Shown here in pieces: positions 40,965 through 50,089 of a stretch of 64,000 nucleotides of DNA. This DNA comes from Kuafuiihalomonas sp039024635 (GTDB lineage: Bacteria > Myxococcota > Kuafuiibacteriia > Kuafuiibacteriales > Kuafuiibacteriaceae): NCBI GenBank assembly GCA_039024635.1, contig JBCCQA010000009.1, positions 78,044 through 142,043 on the forward strand, in the 5' to 3' direction. The position numbers were made by a program, and so were the translations under genes. Positions within the stretch are counted from its first letter, which is position 1, and each line of letters opens with the position of its first letter. Below the pieces are notes generated by a model, which saw only the letters and a program-made list of their open reading frames with translations, was not told where the DNA came from and did not search any database.

Positions 40965-41957
40965 GGGTTCGCCGTCTGGACGTCGCGGTCGACCTGGAGG
41001 TTGCATATGGCCGCCTCATCGCCTTCCAGGCCCAACGACGACCGATCCAAAGAACTGCATGGCCCGTCACCGCCGGACCTTCGTCGAGGTCTGGAGACGG
41101 AGGGGGCAGTATCTAGGTAGCAGAATCCTCATCTACGACGGTCTGGAGCGCTATCGCGCTCGCCAACGTGACGAGGCCAACGGGTTCTCCGAGCGTTACC
41201 ACGACATGTCGATCTCCAGAGATGGTCGGCGTGGACGCGCATCGAGGTGAAGTAGCTGCACGTCGAGGTGGACGACCTCGAACTCGCGCTCAAGGGCGCC
41301 CGAGATCTCCTCCAGACACTCTGGTTCCACCAGGTCGGCGAGCTTTACGATGCAAACCGGCGGAAGCTCTTGGGCGAAGCGCTCGCCGCTGGCTTCAACC
41401 CGAACGCACCGCTCACGCGCCGCGCCGTGCAATACGCCCTTCTGTCGATGCGGGCCTTGCATCGTTAGCAAGGAAGACCCTCAAGAGAGCTCGCTAAGGA
41501 CGCCCGCACCGCTCGACGCAACTCGCCTGAGGTTAGCCAACGAGCGCTCATCGACTTGCTGGAGCTCGGTCTTCCCGAGGGGCGGGCCACCGCCGCAGCG
41601 AAGCTCCACCGCTCCGTAGTTGCGGCGATGCTCAGCTCCATGCTGAGCATCAATCTCCCGGCGGACTCCGACTGGGTGCCCAAGCTCCGCGAGCTGCTCG
41701 AGTCCGTGCTGATCGACCGCATGGGCCGACGGAGACATCGCATCTGGACATCCCGGTTCGCGTTCTCTAGCGCGACGGTCGGACCCCTGCACCTAGGCTA
41801 CGGGGTGCCGCAGGCCTACTCGGAGCGCCTTGACGGATTGCGTCGAACGTTGCTCAAGGAGGTCCGGAGCCAAAGTGCCAGAAGCGCTCGATTCCGTACC
41901 TCCAGGCTTGATCTCGCACCTTGCAGGGGTCACCTGTCATCCAGACCTCTGAGGTAA
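40965..41957 (+). pseudogene. Decayed second Rep_trans-like gene
   Basis: Fragments in changing frames keep Rep_trans features in the right order. RLDVAVDLEVAYGRLIAFQ (from about 40973) resembles the conserved RxDxAxD strand. QYLGSR...LIYDGLERYRARQRDEANGF (frame 1, around 41110-41190) resembles YLGSxxxxxxIYDK. WTRIEVK-stop-LHVEVDDLEL (frame 0, TAG at 41253) resembles the strand after it. The frame 0 part then runs to TAG 41466 and on to 41957. At least two frameshifts and two stops show decay. Probably an older or donor-related copy of the initiator upstream. Confidence 0.5.
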
Positions 41958-42237
41958 CCGGTTTCTGGGATTTCTGGCACAACCCGATGCGCCGGCCATC
42001 GTCCAGACGCGCCGCAGACCGCATGGAGCCAAAATGGAAGAGCTTGGCGGTTGTCGATGGAGGGCGTCCGCGCGAGCATCGCGGGGCGCCCCACGTAGTC
42101 CAGATGGATCATTCAAAACCGAAACTCTATGAACGGTGCCGGCGAGTAAGCGCCATCCGAACCAAGACAAGAGTCAACCCGAACACGAGCCCCCTGCGGA
42201 CTCCTTGCGAGGATTCAGTCCGTCGGTGATTGCTCAC

Positions 42238-42244
42238 AAGGAGG
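42238..42244 (+). promoter_or_regulatory. Strong ribosome-binding site (AAGGAGG)
   Basis: Five bases before GTG 42250. It fixes that codon as the start of the zinc-ribbon/HEPN-like gene in preference to an open frame beginning 114 bases upstream. Confidence 0.8.
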
Positions 42245-42249
42245 ACCCC

Positions 42250-43260
42250 GTGAGTCTCCGAAGACGCTTTGGCAACCCCGACATCTCGGTTCCGGTCGAG
42301 GCCGACGAGCACGGCCACATCGACCGTCGTTGCCCGGCGCATGACTGTGGCTTCCGTTTCAAGGTCCACGCCGAAGACTGGAAGGAAGTAGTGCGCGACG
42401 AGGAGGTCTTCTGTCCCAACTGCGGCCGGACCGCGACCTCGGACCGCTGGCTCACGCCCGAGCAGAGCCGACAGCTCCGACGGGAGGCCGAGAAGCAGGC
42501 CAAGTTCATAATCGAGAAAGCGCTCAACGGGAGCGCGCGGGACTTCAATCGCCGTCAGCCCCGCAATTCGATGATCAAGCTCAGCGTGACTGCACCGAGA
42601 GCCGGCGTTCCCCCTATCGTCGTCCCCATCCGAGCCGCTGAGGCAATGACGCTCCGATTAGCCTGCCGGCAGTGCGACTGCCGTTTCGCTTTCGTAGGCG
42701 CCGCCTACTTCTGCCCATCTTGCGGGCACAACAGCGTCGAGGATTGCTTCGAGCAGTCAATCGAGCGAATCCGAAGCGCGATCAGGACGTCTAGCGAGAT
42801 CAGGGTCGCCCTCGACCGGGATACCGCTGAGCAGGTCTTACTCAGCCTGCGCGAGAACGCCATCAACAACCTAGTCACCGCATTTCAGAGCTTGGCCGAC
42901 CGCCTTTACGAGGCGCGGACCTCGAAGGAGCCCCCTAAGAACGCGTTCCAAAGTCTAAACCGCGGAAGTCAGCTGCTAGAAACGGAGTGTGGCGTGACCT
43001 TCGAGGCCATCATCGGAACTCAGCGCCTCGCCCGTCTCGGCCTCTTCTTCCAACGTCGGCACATCCTCAGCCACAACGGCGGCATCGTTGACGACGAGTA
43101 CCTCGTCCGGAGCGGCGATTCTGCCTACCGGTCCGGCCAGCGCCTTGTCGTTCAAGGCGAGGAGGTTCTAGAAATGGCCCAACTCGTCGAGGACCTGGGT
43201 CGGGGCGTCAGGGCGGCCCTTACGCCGGCCGCGACCTCCGAAGACAGTGCAACCGAGTGA
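42250..43260 (+). CDS. Two-zinc-ribbon protein with HEPN-like C-terminal domain
   Basis: A 336-residue protein. Two zinc ribbons are visible: CPAHDC...CPNC in the first 70 residues and CRQCDC...CPSC near residue 150. The C-terminal helical region contains RRHILSHNGGIVDDEYL, which fits the R-x4-6-H active site of HEPN ribonucleases. HEPN proteins with zinc ribbons are common in prokaryotic conflict systems as RNA-cutting effectors or sensors. It stands alone, with about 290 uninformative bases upstream and a gene-poor stretch downstream. HEPN assignment is by motif only. Confidence 0.6.
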   Translation: MSLRRRFGNPDISVPVEADEHGHIDRRCPAHDCGFRFKVHAEDWKEVVRDEEVFCPNCGRTATSDRWLTPEQSRQLRREAEKQAKFIIEKALNGSARDFNRRQPRNSMIKLSVTAPRAGVPPIVVPIRAAEAMTLRLACRQCDCRFAFVGAAYFCPSCGHNSVEDCFEQSIERIRSAIRTSSEIRVALDRDTAEQVLLSLRENAINNLVTAFQSLADRLYEARTSKEPPKNAFQSLNRGSQLLETECGVTFEAIIGTQRLARLGLFFQRRHILSHNGGIVDDEYLVRSGDSAYRSGQRLVVQGEEVLEMAQLVEDLGRGVRAALTPAATSEDSATE

Positions 43261-43568
43261 GGTACCCCCAACCATCCTCAACGAAATCCGGAGATGTGGT
43301 CAGGCCCCTTGGGATGACGAATGCCGATGCACCGCGGCAATCGAGCGGGTGAGAGATTGACATCGGGCCGAGCAGGATTGGAAGAAGGCTCGGAGTTCAG
43401 CGAGTCAGAGGCGATTCGGCCACCTCCGGAAGCAATACGAGTTTCTCGGGCTGCACTTCAAGCTAGGCAGCGTGAACGGCCCCCCGAAGACACGGCGCTC
43501 CCTGTCCTACGAAGGGTTGGTTGAGGTGGAGCCAAACGAGCGCGCCTCGTCGGTGCGGATGGAGTCGG
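43261..43568. other. Stretch without a convincing gene
   Basis: A plus-strand frame without a start codon, open from 43361 to TGA 43603, reads coding-like (RKQYEFLGLHFKLGSVNGPP) and overlaps the end of the RES gene. It may be the tail of a lost gene. No tRNA, terminator or repeat was seen. Confidence 0.3.
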
Positions 43569-44285
43569 TCACCATCCTAAGTCGTATCTGGCATGCATCA
43601 TGACCGACGAACAGGGCGACGACAGCCCTGCGGTTTTCGAGCTTTGGAACATGATTCCCTCTGGAGCCGGAGTCTCCGAGAACTCAAAACGGATGAACTC
43701 CGCAAACGCTTGTGTCGGAACGTACTCCACCTCACGCACCGCATGCCGGTCCACGGGGGCACTGACTTCGCCAGCAAACCTTCGCAGGAAACGCGCCGTC
43801 TCCTGCGCATCCCTTGAAGCGCCCGAAAAGAAGCCCACGGAGGGAATCCTTGTAAGGTCGACAAGGTACAAATTGTCCGCCGCGACGAATCGCGCCCCGG
43901 TCACGTATTTCCCTTCAACCTCGGACGGGTCCACCGTTTCGAGCGCCGCAGTCTCGTAGTCGATTGCTCCGTAGAACATTGAGACCCCTGCCGGGCCCAT
44001 TCGGTTCGCCGTCGCGAATTGCCTGGGAGCCGAGCCAAGGTCCGAAGAGCCGAACCTGTGATCTATCCCGCTGTGAACCCGAACCCTCCAGAAGCCTTCG
44101 TCGGCCCCGACGCGCCCAATAAGGCCCTGCTGGCTGATCTCGTGACCAACGACGTGCGGGAGTCGACCAATCGGAACCTCATCTGGGTCGAACTCGTCTT
44201 GAGGTTGGCGTTCGGACCAGAAAGTGAACATGCTCTCACACCACCTCTCGATCTCCTTGGGCGCGTAGATGCGCCGCCGGTGCAC
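43569..44285 (-). CDS. RES-domain protein (toxin-like NAD+-acting fold), N-terminus possibly truncated
   Basis: A 238-residue protein with RES-domain hallmarks: FWRVRVHS (the Arg), RMGPAGVSMFYGAIDYETAA (the Glu segment) and GIMFQSSKTAG (the Ser). Known RES toxins such as MbcT degrade NAD+ by phosphorolysis; the domain also occurs as an effector in conflict systems. The frame stays coding-like for 25 codons upstream of GTG 44285 (RQAVRWTAEAALWRWADEQ) until an in-frame TAA, with no start codon, so the original N-terminus may be lost. No neighbouring antitoxin of the Xre type is seen. Confidence 0.75.
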   Translation of the reverse strand: MHRRRIYAPKEIERWCESMFTFWSERQPQDEFDPDEVPIGRLPHVVGHEISQQGLIGRVGADEGFWRVRVHSGIDHRFGSSDLGSAPRQFATANRMGPAGVSMFYGAIDYETAALETVDPSEVEGKYVTGARFVAADNLYLVDLTRIPSVGFFSGASRDAQETARFLRRFAGEVSAPVDRHAVREVEYVPTQAFAEFIRFEFSETPAPEGIMFQSSKTAGLSSPCSSVMMHARYDLGW

Positions 44286-44553
44286 CTGCTCGTCGGCCCA
44301 GCGCCAGAGCGCCGCCTCGGCGGTCCAGCGAACCGCCTGCCGCTCGAGCTTGATGTGGTTTTAGAGAGTGCTGAAGACGTGTACCTTCCTTGGGGGATCG
44401 ATGGCGAGGAACACGGTACAGAACGCCGCGGTAGGGTTGCCAGAGGTTGAGAAGGCAACCGTAGGTCCTTCGCAGGACACGATCCTAAAGGCTGCAGACG
44501 GCGATACAATGGCCTTCTGCGGCACGGACCGCCGCGCCGAGGCTGCCTAGAAG

Positions 44554-46512
44554 ATGGTTGATTCGGCCGACAATGCCGTGGTTCCGGTTGCTGAGCTCGG
44601 TTTCTTCCACCGACTTCGGGCCCGCTTCTTCGGCTTCGACGTATTCATCTCCTACAGCCAAAGCGATGGACTCGGTTACGCAATGGCTCTCGAAAGCAAT
44701 CTGAAGGCCAAAGACTTCGCCGTCTTTCGCGATGCACGAGAGCTGACTGTCGGAAATCGTGTTGGCGACACGATCGAGTGGGCTCTCAGAAAGAGCCGGA
44801 TGCTGGTGGTCGTCGATTCGCCAGAGGCTCGTCGCTCAGAATGGGTGGGATTGGAGGTCGAATCGTTCAGGAAACGGAGCGATCGTCCCATTACGGTTGT
44901 CAAGTTCCAACAAACACCTCCGCCGTGGAGAGGCTTATCGGAGCGGCTGTTCCTGCAGGAAGAGCCCGAGGCGCTGGCCTCCAGTCAACCTTCCCCCGAA
45001 ACCGTCCAAGCTATTCCGGAGTCCCTTAGCTTCGGCCGCGTCAATCAGAGGGCACGGTGGGCAGTGCGGACGGTGGCTGTTCTCCTGATCGCGCTCGGGA
45101 TTGGGCTGGTTCAGCAGTTCTTCGTCGCCCAGGCCGAACGTAGACGGGCGGAGCACGAGCGTGACGAGGCCGAAGAGCTGATCGACTACATGGTGAAAGA
45201 CCTTCGGGACTCGCTGACCGTGTTGGGACGGACCGACGTCCTCCGGGGTCCAGCGCAGAGGGTGCTGGGCTACTTTGAACGATCATCCGTTGGGATCACC
45301 TCGACAGAGCGCGTCTTGCTTCGCCGCAATGCCCTCATCAACCTGGGCAACGTGGACATCGAGGGCGGTGACGTAGCCCGAGCCGCCGAGAGCTTCGAGT
45401 CGGCCCTCGCCATAGCCCGACAGCTCGCTGAAGATCGGGCACCAAGCAATGACGAATCGCAGGCTCGGTTGGCGGATAGCGAGGTGTTCATGGGGCGGAT
45501 CCGGCAAAGGCAAGGACGTCTCCATGAAGCCGATGAGATGTTCTCATCCGCGGAGCGCAGGATGCTCCAACTGCTTCCCGATCCAGGTGCCGATCTGGAA
45601 TGGCACCGGATCCTCATTTCAGCACGGACCGGATTGGCGGAACTCCGTCTGAGGGACGGGAGGCCCGAGGAGGCGAGGGAGTATCACCATAGGAGCCTCG
45701 ATCGGCTGAAGAAGCTGCGGAAGACCCTCCCGTCCAACGAGCTGCTGGTACTCGACGAGGTGGTCTCGCTTTCCTTCATCGCTCAGAGCTACGAGCACCA
45801 TGGCCAGCCCAAAGAGGCTGGCATTTGGTATCAACGGGCCATCGATGTGGCTGGAACGTCGACACGCGCCGATGTCTTCCGGAGAGACCAGGATCTCAGC
45901 GCATTGCACTCGGGACTGGGGCGCAGCCAGGCCGAGACGAAAGAGTTCGACGGGGCCCGACTGGCCTTCGATGAGGCGCTGCGTCTCAGTCAAGTGATCA
46001 GCTCTCACGATCCCAGCAATCGCCGCTGGCGTGGCTTCTTGGCGACGAGCCACGATGACGTCGGTAACTTGTCCCTACGGATGGGAGATACACAGATGGC
46101 GGCAAGGCACTACCAGGCCGCCATGGACATTCGAGTCGCACTCCTCAGGCTCGACTCCAACAACGTTGAGTGGCAAAGCTCGGTGGCCACGAGTCACAAC
46201 AAGATGGCATCCGTCGCCTTGCAAGAACAGCAGTGGGAGGCGGCTGCGGAAGGCTTTCGAAAGAGCAACGGAACCCTAGCGTCACTGCCAGTGAATGCCG
46301 ATGTGTTGCAGCGGGTAGCTGTGAACCATCGGATGATCGCAGTCAGCCTACAGCAACTTGGTCGTTTTCGAGAGGCGGCTGAGGCCTGCCAGCAGAGCCT
46401 CGATGCGATGACCGCTCTGCTGTCGCAGACTCAAGATAGCCCACTATGGCGGGTCAGGCACGAGGAGTTGTCGGCTCTCTGTCCGGCTCTGAGAGCCGCA
46501 GGGGGGCGCTGA
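44554..46512 (+). CDS. TIR-transmembrane-TPR protein
   Basis: A 652-residue protein. TIR domain at about 28-160 (FDVFISYSQSDG; the putative catalytic Glu is Glu101 in SEWVGLEVESF). One membrane span at about 168-190 (WAVRTVAVLLIALGIGLVQQF) is followed by a charged coiled coil and then TPR units to the C-terminus (ARAAESFESALAIARQLAE, ARHYQAAMDIRVALLRL). The layout puts TIR and TPR on opposite sides of the membrane if there is only this span. TIR domains of this type cleave NAD+ or make cyclic ADP-ribose variants. It stands alone between decayed genes. Confidence 0.85.
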   Translation: MVDSADNAVVPVAELGFFHRLRARFFGFDVFISYSQSDGLGYAMALESNLKAKDFAVFRDARELTVGNRVGDTIEWALRKSRMLVVVDSPEARRSEWVGLEVESFRKRSDRPITVVKFQQTPPPWRGLSERLFLQEEPEALASSQPSPETVQAIPESLSFGRVNQRARWAVRTVAVLLIALGIGLVQQFFVAQAERRRAEHERDEAEELIDYMVKDLRDSLTVLGRTDVLRGPAQRVLGYFERSSVGITSTERVLLRRNALINLGNVDIEGGDVARAAESFESALAIARQLAEDRAPSNDESQARLADSEVFMGRIRQRQGRLHEADEMFSSAERRMLQLLPDPGADLEWHRILISARTGLAELRLRDGRPEEAREYHHRSLDRLKKLRKTLPSNELLVLDEVVSLSFIAQSYEHHGQPKEAGIWYQRAIDVAGTSTRADVFRRDQDLSALHSGLGRSQAETKEFDGARLAFDEALRLSQVISSHDPSNRRWRGFLATSHDDVGNLSLRMGDTQMAARHYQAAMDIRVALLRLDSNNVEWQSSVATSHNKMASVALQEQQWEAAAEGFRKSNGTLASLPVNADVLQRVAVNHRMIAVSLQQLGRFREAAEACQQSLDAMTALLSQTQDSPLWRVRHEELSALCPALRAAGGR

Positions 46513-46586
46513 CCGACCCGTAGGTCCTTGGAACAGTGGGCGCCAGCCGGGTTGCTCGCCGCAGACTTGGCTCACCCGGGTTGGGT

Positions 46587-46756
46587 TCAGAACAGGAGGA
46601 TGCCGACGACGAAGGCCAGCGGCGCGATGATGTACGCAATCCAGTGGATCGCGGTGCTACCTCCCGGCCGAATCGCTCACACATCGTTTCCAGCTTGCCC
46701 AGCAGAAGGCTGTTGGGGGCCCGAAGGCGGAGGATCAGGGTACCCAGGCCGAACAT
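46587..46756 (-). pseudogene. Frameshifted small membrane protein gene
   Basis: ATG 46756 starts MFGLGTLILRLRAPNSLLLG and continues to about FGREV. The sequence then makes sense only one frame over, as IHWIAYIIAPLAFVVGILLF followed by a stop at 46587, a clear membrane span. One indel around 46650 would restore a ~55-residue protein. Confidence 0.45.
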
Positions 46757-47218
46757 AAAAGCGTGTAGTGCTCCCCCGATCTCAAGCCACTTTCAGTCCG
46801 AATCCTGATCGATGCTGCGCAAGCTTCGATATCCCACAGTCCGATGATCCATCTCATGGATCGGCCCGGTTAAAGGGCTGAGCCTCGGACCTCGGCGCGC
46901 TGTCGTTAAGGATCTCCCCAGAGCGACCCAGGCTGCAGAAGCATGGCACCGCATCCTGTCGTCGCAGTGTATGCCCTGTCCGACGGTGTGCTGGTTTAGT
47001 CTACGGATCGCCCTCTGGCGCACAAGCCGCATGGAGACGTGAACTTCGTCGAAGAGCGTCCATGCTACAGCCTTCTCTACGCGTCACCTGCAATACCTTC
47101 CGGCTGACCCCGTCGACCTTCACGGCCGCTTTGCGCCCGCGGAGAGCTCCTTCTCCGCCGAGCAGATGGCCAGAAGCTTGGGACCAACTCGACGACTCCG
47201 GTCCAGGTAGGACGAACG
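46757..47218. other. Gene-poor stretch
   Basis: No frame here has convincing codon use, start or length, and I see no RNA gene, terminator or repeat. It may be eroded coding DNA between two cargo units. Confidence 0.4.
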
Positions 47219-47749
47219 CTACTTTGCCTCTTGCTCCTTCGTCGTGCGGAGCTCCGCGTCACAGACAACGCCAAACGCATGTGTAATAGCACGCAAGTTA
47301 GTCTGGAGGTTATCGAGCGCCTCAAGGAATTCGTCTTGCGCATCCCATCGCGACTCGTGCTGGTTGCCCTTCAACTGCGGCCCCAGCTCTCTCGCGAGAC
47401 GAAGCGCCTCCTCGTCCTCGAAGGCCGATAGTTCACTGTGCCACTTGGTGAGGAACGGCCGCAGCCCATCGTTCAGGAGGCGAATTGCGAGCGGCCCTAC
47501 GGATTCCGGGCCAGCCACGGCATCAGGGCCGACGTCGAGGAGCGTCTGTCGCACCGAGGTGAAGAGATTGTAGAGCGAGGTCAGGGCCTCTCGAGCGGAC
47601 GCCTCCTGGTCCAGCCTTTGCGTCGCGACCCTCGTAGAGAGCTGAACGTAGAGCACCCACGCTGCCCGTCGCTGTGGCTCGGACCGCTGAATGCTCACCC
47701 CTCCGAGACCAAACGGGAGATTGAAGCTGATGCTGTCGACCTTGAACAT
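47219..47749 (-). CDS. Hypothetical helical protein divergent from the TIR-SLOG gene
   Basis: A 176-residue, mostly helical protein not assigned to a named family. Notable segments are WVLYVQLSTRVATQRLD near the start, LNDGLRPFLTKWHSELSAFE in the middle and a long C-terminal helix ending with Lys/Glu-rich residues. ATG 47749 begins FKVDSISFNLPFGLGG; a longer open frame upstream has poor codon use. It is divergent from the TIR-SLOG gene with 131 bases between, which suggests joint control. No membrane span or signal. Possibly a sensor or regulator of the adjacent TIR protein (inference). Confidence 0.65.
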   Translation of the reverse strand: MFKVDSISFNLPFGLGGVSIQRSEPQRRAAWVLYVQLSTRVATQRLDQEASAREALTSLYNLFTSVRQTLLDVGPDAVAGPESVGPLAIRLLNDGLRPFLTKWHSELSAFEDEEALRLARELGPQLKGNQHESRWDAQDEFLEALDNLQTNLRAITHAFGVVCDAELRTTKEQEAK

Positions 47750-47880
47750 AGGGTGTACAGGCTGCCGCAGGCTCGACCGGCGGTCGAGCCCGCGAAAGGA
47801 CCTGAGTGTTTGTCTAGCGGGCCGGGGCTGGCGCCTCCCTTGGGCCTTCCGACGCGCCGTCGACTGCGAGAGGATGGGGT

Positions 47881-49959
47881 GTGCTGCCGCCTCCACTCCA
47901 CGTGCACATCCTCTTCGACCCCTCCTCGAACCGTGCCTCCGAGGTCGCCCGAGCCGTCGCAGTGGACTGGCTTGCCGCGCCCACCGAGCCCGACCTTCGG
48001 GTGCCCGTCTATTTGATGCCCATCCGCGAGGGCGATCGGGGCCCTCCGAAGCATCTGCGCCTTGACCGCGCGGCAAACACCGTTGTCGCCATCCTCATAG
48101 ACGACGTCATGGCCGACTTCGTAGACGGTGCGGGACACGCCTGGGCCGAATGGCTCGATGATCGCTTCGTGGCGCAGTCCTCCGAGCTCGCCGTTCTACC
48201 CTGCGTGATGGACGCAAGAGGCTTCGAGCTTGTCGAGAAGAACCACGCGCTCCGGCTTGAGGGCGAGTCGACGCAAGACCGGGCCTCCGAGCTGGGCTTC
48301 GCGATCGCGTGTCGAGCGCTCCATCTTCTTCGAGGCGGCAAGCCCGAGGACCCAAGGCGAGCTCCGGTGAGCATCTTCCTCAGCCACGCGAAGAAGAATC
48401 TCGACAAGGAGAGCGACAACGATATCGTCCGCCTCACCCGCTCGGTCACGGCGGAGCTGCCCATCGAGAGCTGGTTCGATGCGCGGAACATCACGTGGGG
48501 TGACGACTTCGCGGCGAAGATCGAGAGGGGCATCGAGGTTTGCGACGTCGTCCTCATCTTCCTCACCGACGACTGGAGCAGCCGGCCCTGGTGCATCGCC
48601 GAGGGCCTCCTCGCGAAGAAGCTCGGGACCCCGACTCTGGTCGTCAACGCGCTTGAGAAGGGGGAGGTCCGCAACTTTCCCTATGGTGGCAATACTCGAA
48701 CCCTTCGATGGCAGGGCGCCCTCCGGCCTGACTCGGAGGAAGAGGCGGAGGCGTGGCGCCGGCGAAGCCGGGCCGAAGGCAAGCGTATCGTCTCGGCGTC
48801 GGTGCGTGAAGCGCTTCGCCGTCAGCACTCGAGCATGGTGCTGACTAGGATAGAGAAGCCCGACGACCAGCTCCTCGATGTCGCCCCCGAGCCCGCTCGA
48901 GTGGCCTGGACGTCAATGAGTGGGGCCTATCTTTACCCGGATCCGCCGCTCGGGAAGCACGAGCGCGCGCTTCTCGAGCGCCTGTTCTCGAGCGCGTCCT
49001 TCGATACCCCTATGACCCGCTTCGCGGCATCGAAGGCGACCTTCGCCAACCGCGAGGTCGCGGTCTCGATCTCGGACGTCGACGACTTGCCGCGATGGGG
49101 TCTCGGGGAGGGCTTCGTGAGGCTCCTCACCGACGAGGTCCACCTCTACCTCCTCATGGCGGGGCTTCGCATCGTCTACGGCGGCAAGCTCGACCCCGAC
49201 AAGCTCGACGATCCCGACAACTTCACCCTCCGCCTCTTTACACTGGCCCAACTCTTCCGCCGCCCGATCGACGAGGGCCGCCTTGAGCCGATCGTGAACG
49301 CGGCACCTTGGCCGCTGTGGAAGCTCTACTCCAAGGAGGTCAAAGAGAAGTTTGGCCGCTCGGCGAAGCTTGAGTGTCTGCCACTTCCGTCCGACTTCCC
49401 CTTCGCGGAAGCAGACCTCGAGCCGTTGCCGGGCGGCTTCGTGCCCCCAAAGAGCCCACTTCAGCTCTTCGCGTGGTCGCGCTCGATGACCTACATGCGG
49501 GAACGGACCACGGCGCGCGCGGTGGCCCGTGTGTGCAGCGGAGGGCGCATCGAAGGCTACAAGGGCCGCATGGCCGGCCTGATCGAGGAACCCTACATCC
49601 AGATGCAGCAAAAGAAGCCCCTCTTCCTCCTCGGCGCCTTCGGTGGCTGCACACGGCTCGTCATCGACCTCCTGGAGGGGAGCATGCGGCCCGAGATGAC
49701 CACCGAGGTGGCCCGGGAGAGCGTTCCTCACTACGACGAGATCGTGAGGCTCTACGATGAGCACGGGGGAGAAATACCGTCTCGGGAGGAGATCGCCGAA
49801 ACGCTGCGGGAGGCAGGGGCTGCGGGTCCGGCTGCTGCACTCCAGAACGGGCTCGATGACGAAGAAAACCGCTTCTTGTTCGAGACCGAGAGTCCAACCG
49901 ACGCGGCGAGGCTCATCCTGAAGGGGCTCGAGAATCTTCTCGAATCAACGGGCCCGTAA
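47881..49959 (+). CDS. TIR-SLOG domain protein (two TIR-like modules plus SLOG)
   Basis: A 692-residue soluble protein. Residues 6-150 form a TIR-like alpha/beta module lacking clear catalytic residues. Residues 162-300 are a typical TIR domain (VSIFLSHAKKN; Glu241 in RPWCIAE is the expected catalytic residue). Residues about 392-630 are a SLOG Rossmann domain (EVAVSISDVDD, LYLLMAGLRIVYGGKL, later LFLLGAFGGCTRL). SLOG domains bind NAD-derived nucleotide signals, as in ThsA of Thoeris, and here are fused to the TIR that could make or consume such a signal. GTG start with GAGAGG upstream. Confidence 0.85.
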   Translation: MLPPPLHVHILFDPSSNRASEVARAVAVDWLAAPTEPDLRVPVYLMPIREGDRGPPKHLRLDRAANTVVAILIDDVMADFVDGAGHAWAEWLDDRFVAQSSELAVLPCVMDARGFELVEKNHALRLEGESTQDRASELGFAIACRALHLLRGGKPEDPRRAPVSIFLSHAKKNLDKESDNDIVRLTRSVTAELPIESWFDARNITWGDDFAAKIERGIEVCDVVLIFLTDDWSSRPWCIAEGLLAKKLGTPTLVVNALEKGEVRNFPYGGNTRTLRWQGALRPDSEEEAEAWRRRSRAEGKRIVSASVREALRRQHSSMVLTRIEKPDDQLLDVAPEPARVAWTSMSGAYLYPDPPLGKHERALLERLFSSASFDTPMTRFAASKATFANREVAVSISDVDDLPRWGLGEGFVRLLTDEVHLYLLMAGLRIVYGGKLDPDKLDDPDNFTLRLFTLAQLFRRPIDEGRLEPIVNAAPWPLWKLYSKEVKEKFGRSAKLECLPLPSDFPFAEADLEPLPGGFVPPKSPLQLFAWSRSMTYMRERTTARAVARVCSGGRIEGYKGRMAGLIEEPYIQMQQKKPLFLLGAFGGCTRLVIDLLEGSMRPEMTTEVARESVPHYDEIVRLYDEHGGEIPSREEIAETLREAGAAGPAAALQNGLDDEENRFLFETESPTDAARLILKGLENLLESTGP

Positions 49960-50089
49960 GCTTCAAACCATAGCACTCCCGTACGGTCACTTCCTCGAAC
50001 CGGCTTCGAGCTTGGCCCCACCTTGTCTTTCTAGATCTCGCTCGGAGTACTGAGGCTCTCTGGGACAGCTCAGACTGCTTGACGATGCT

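Noticed and set aside
41253..41468. Possible TAG recoding, since TAG interrupts several coding-like frames in the element
   Set aside because: The same regions also contain frameshifts and TAA/TGA stops, and intact neighbours use no internal TAG, so decay is the simpler explanation.
44019..44450. 143-codon plus-strand frame near the RES gene
   Set aside because: Mostly antisense to the RES coding frame and its upstream extension; no independent evidence.
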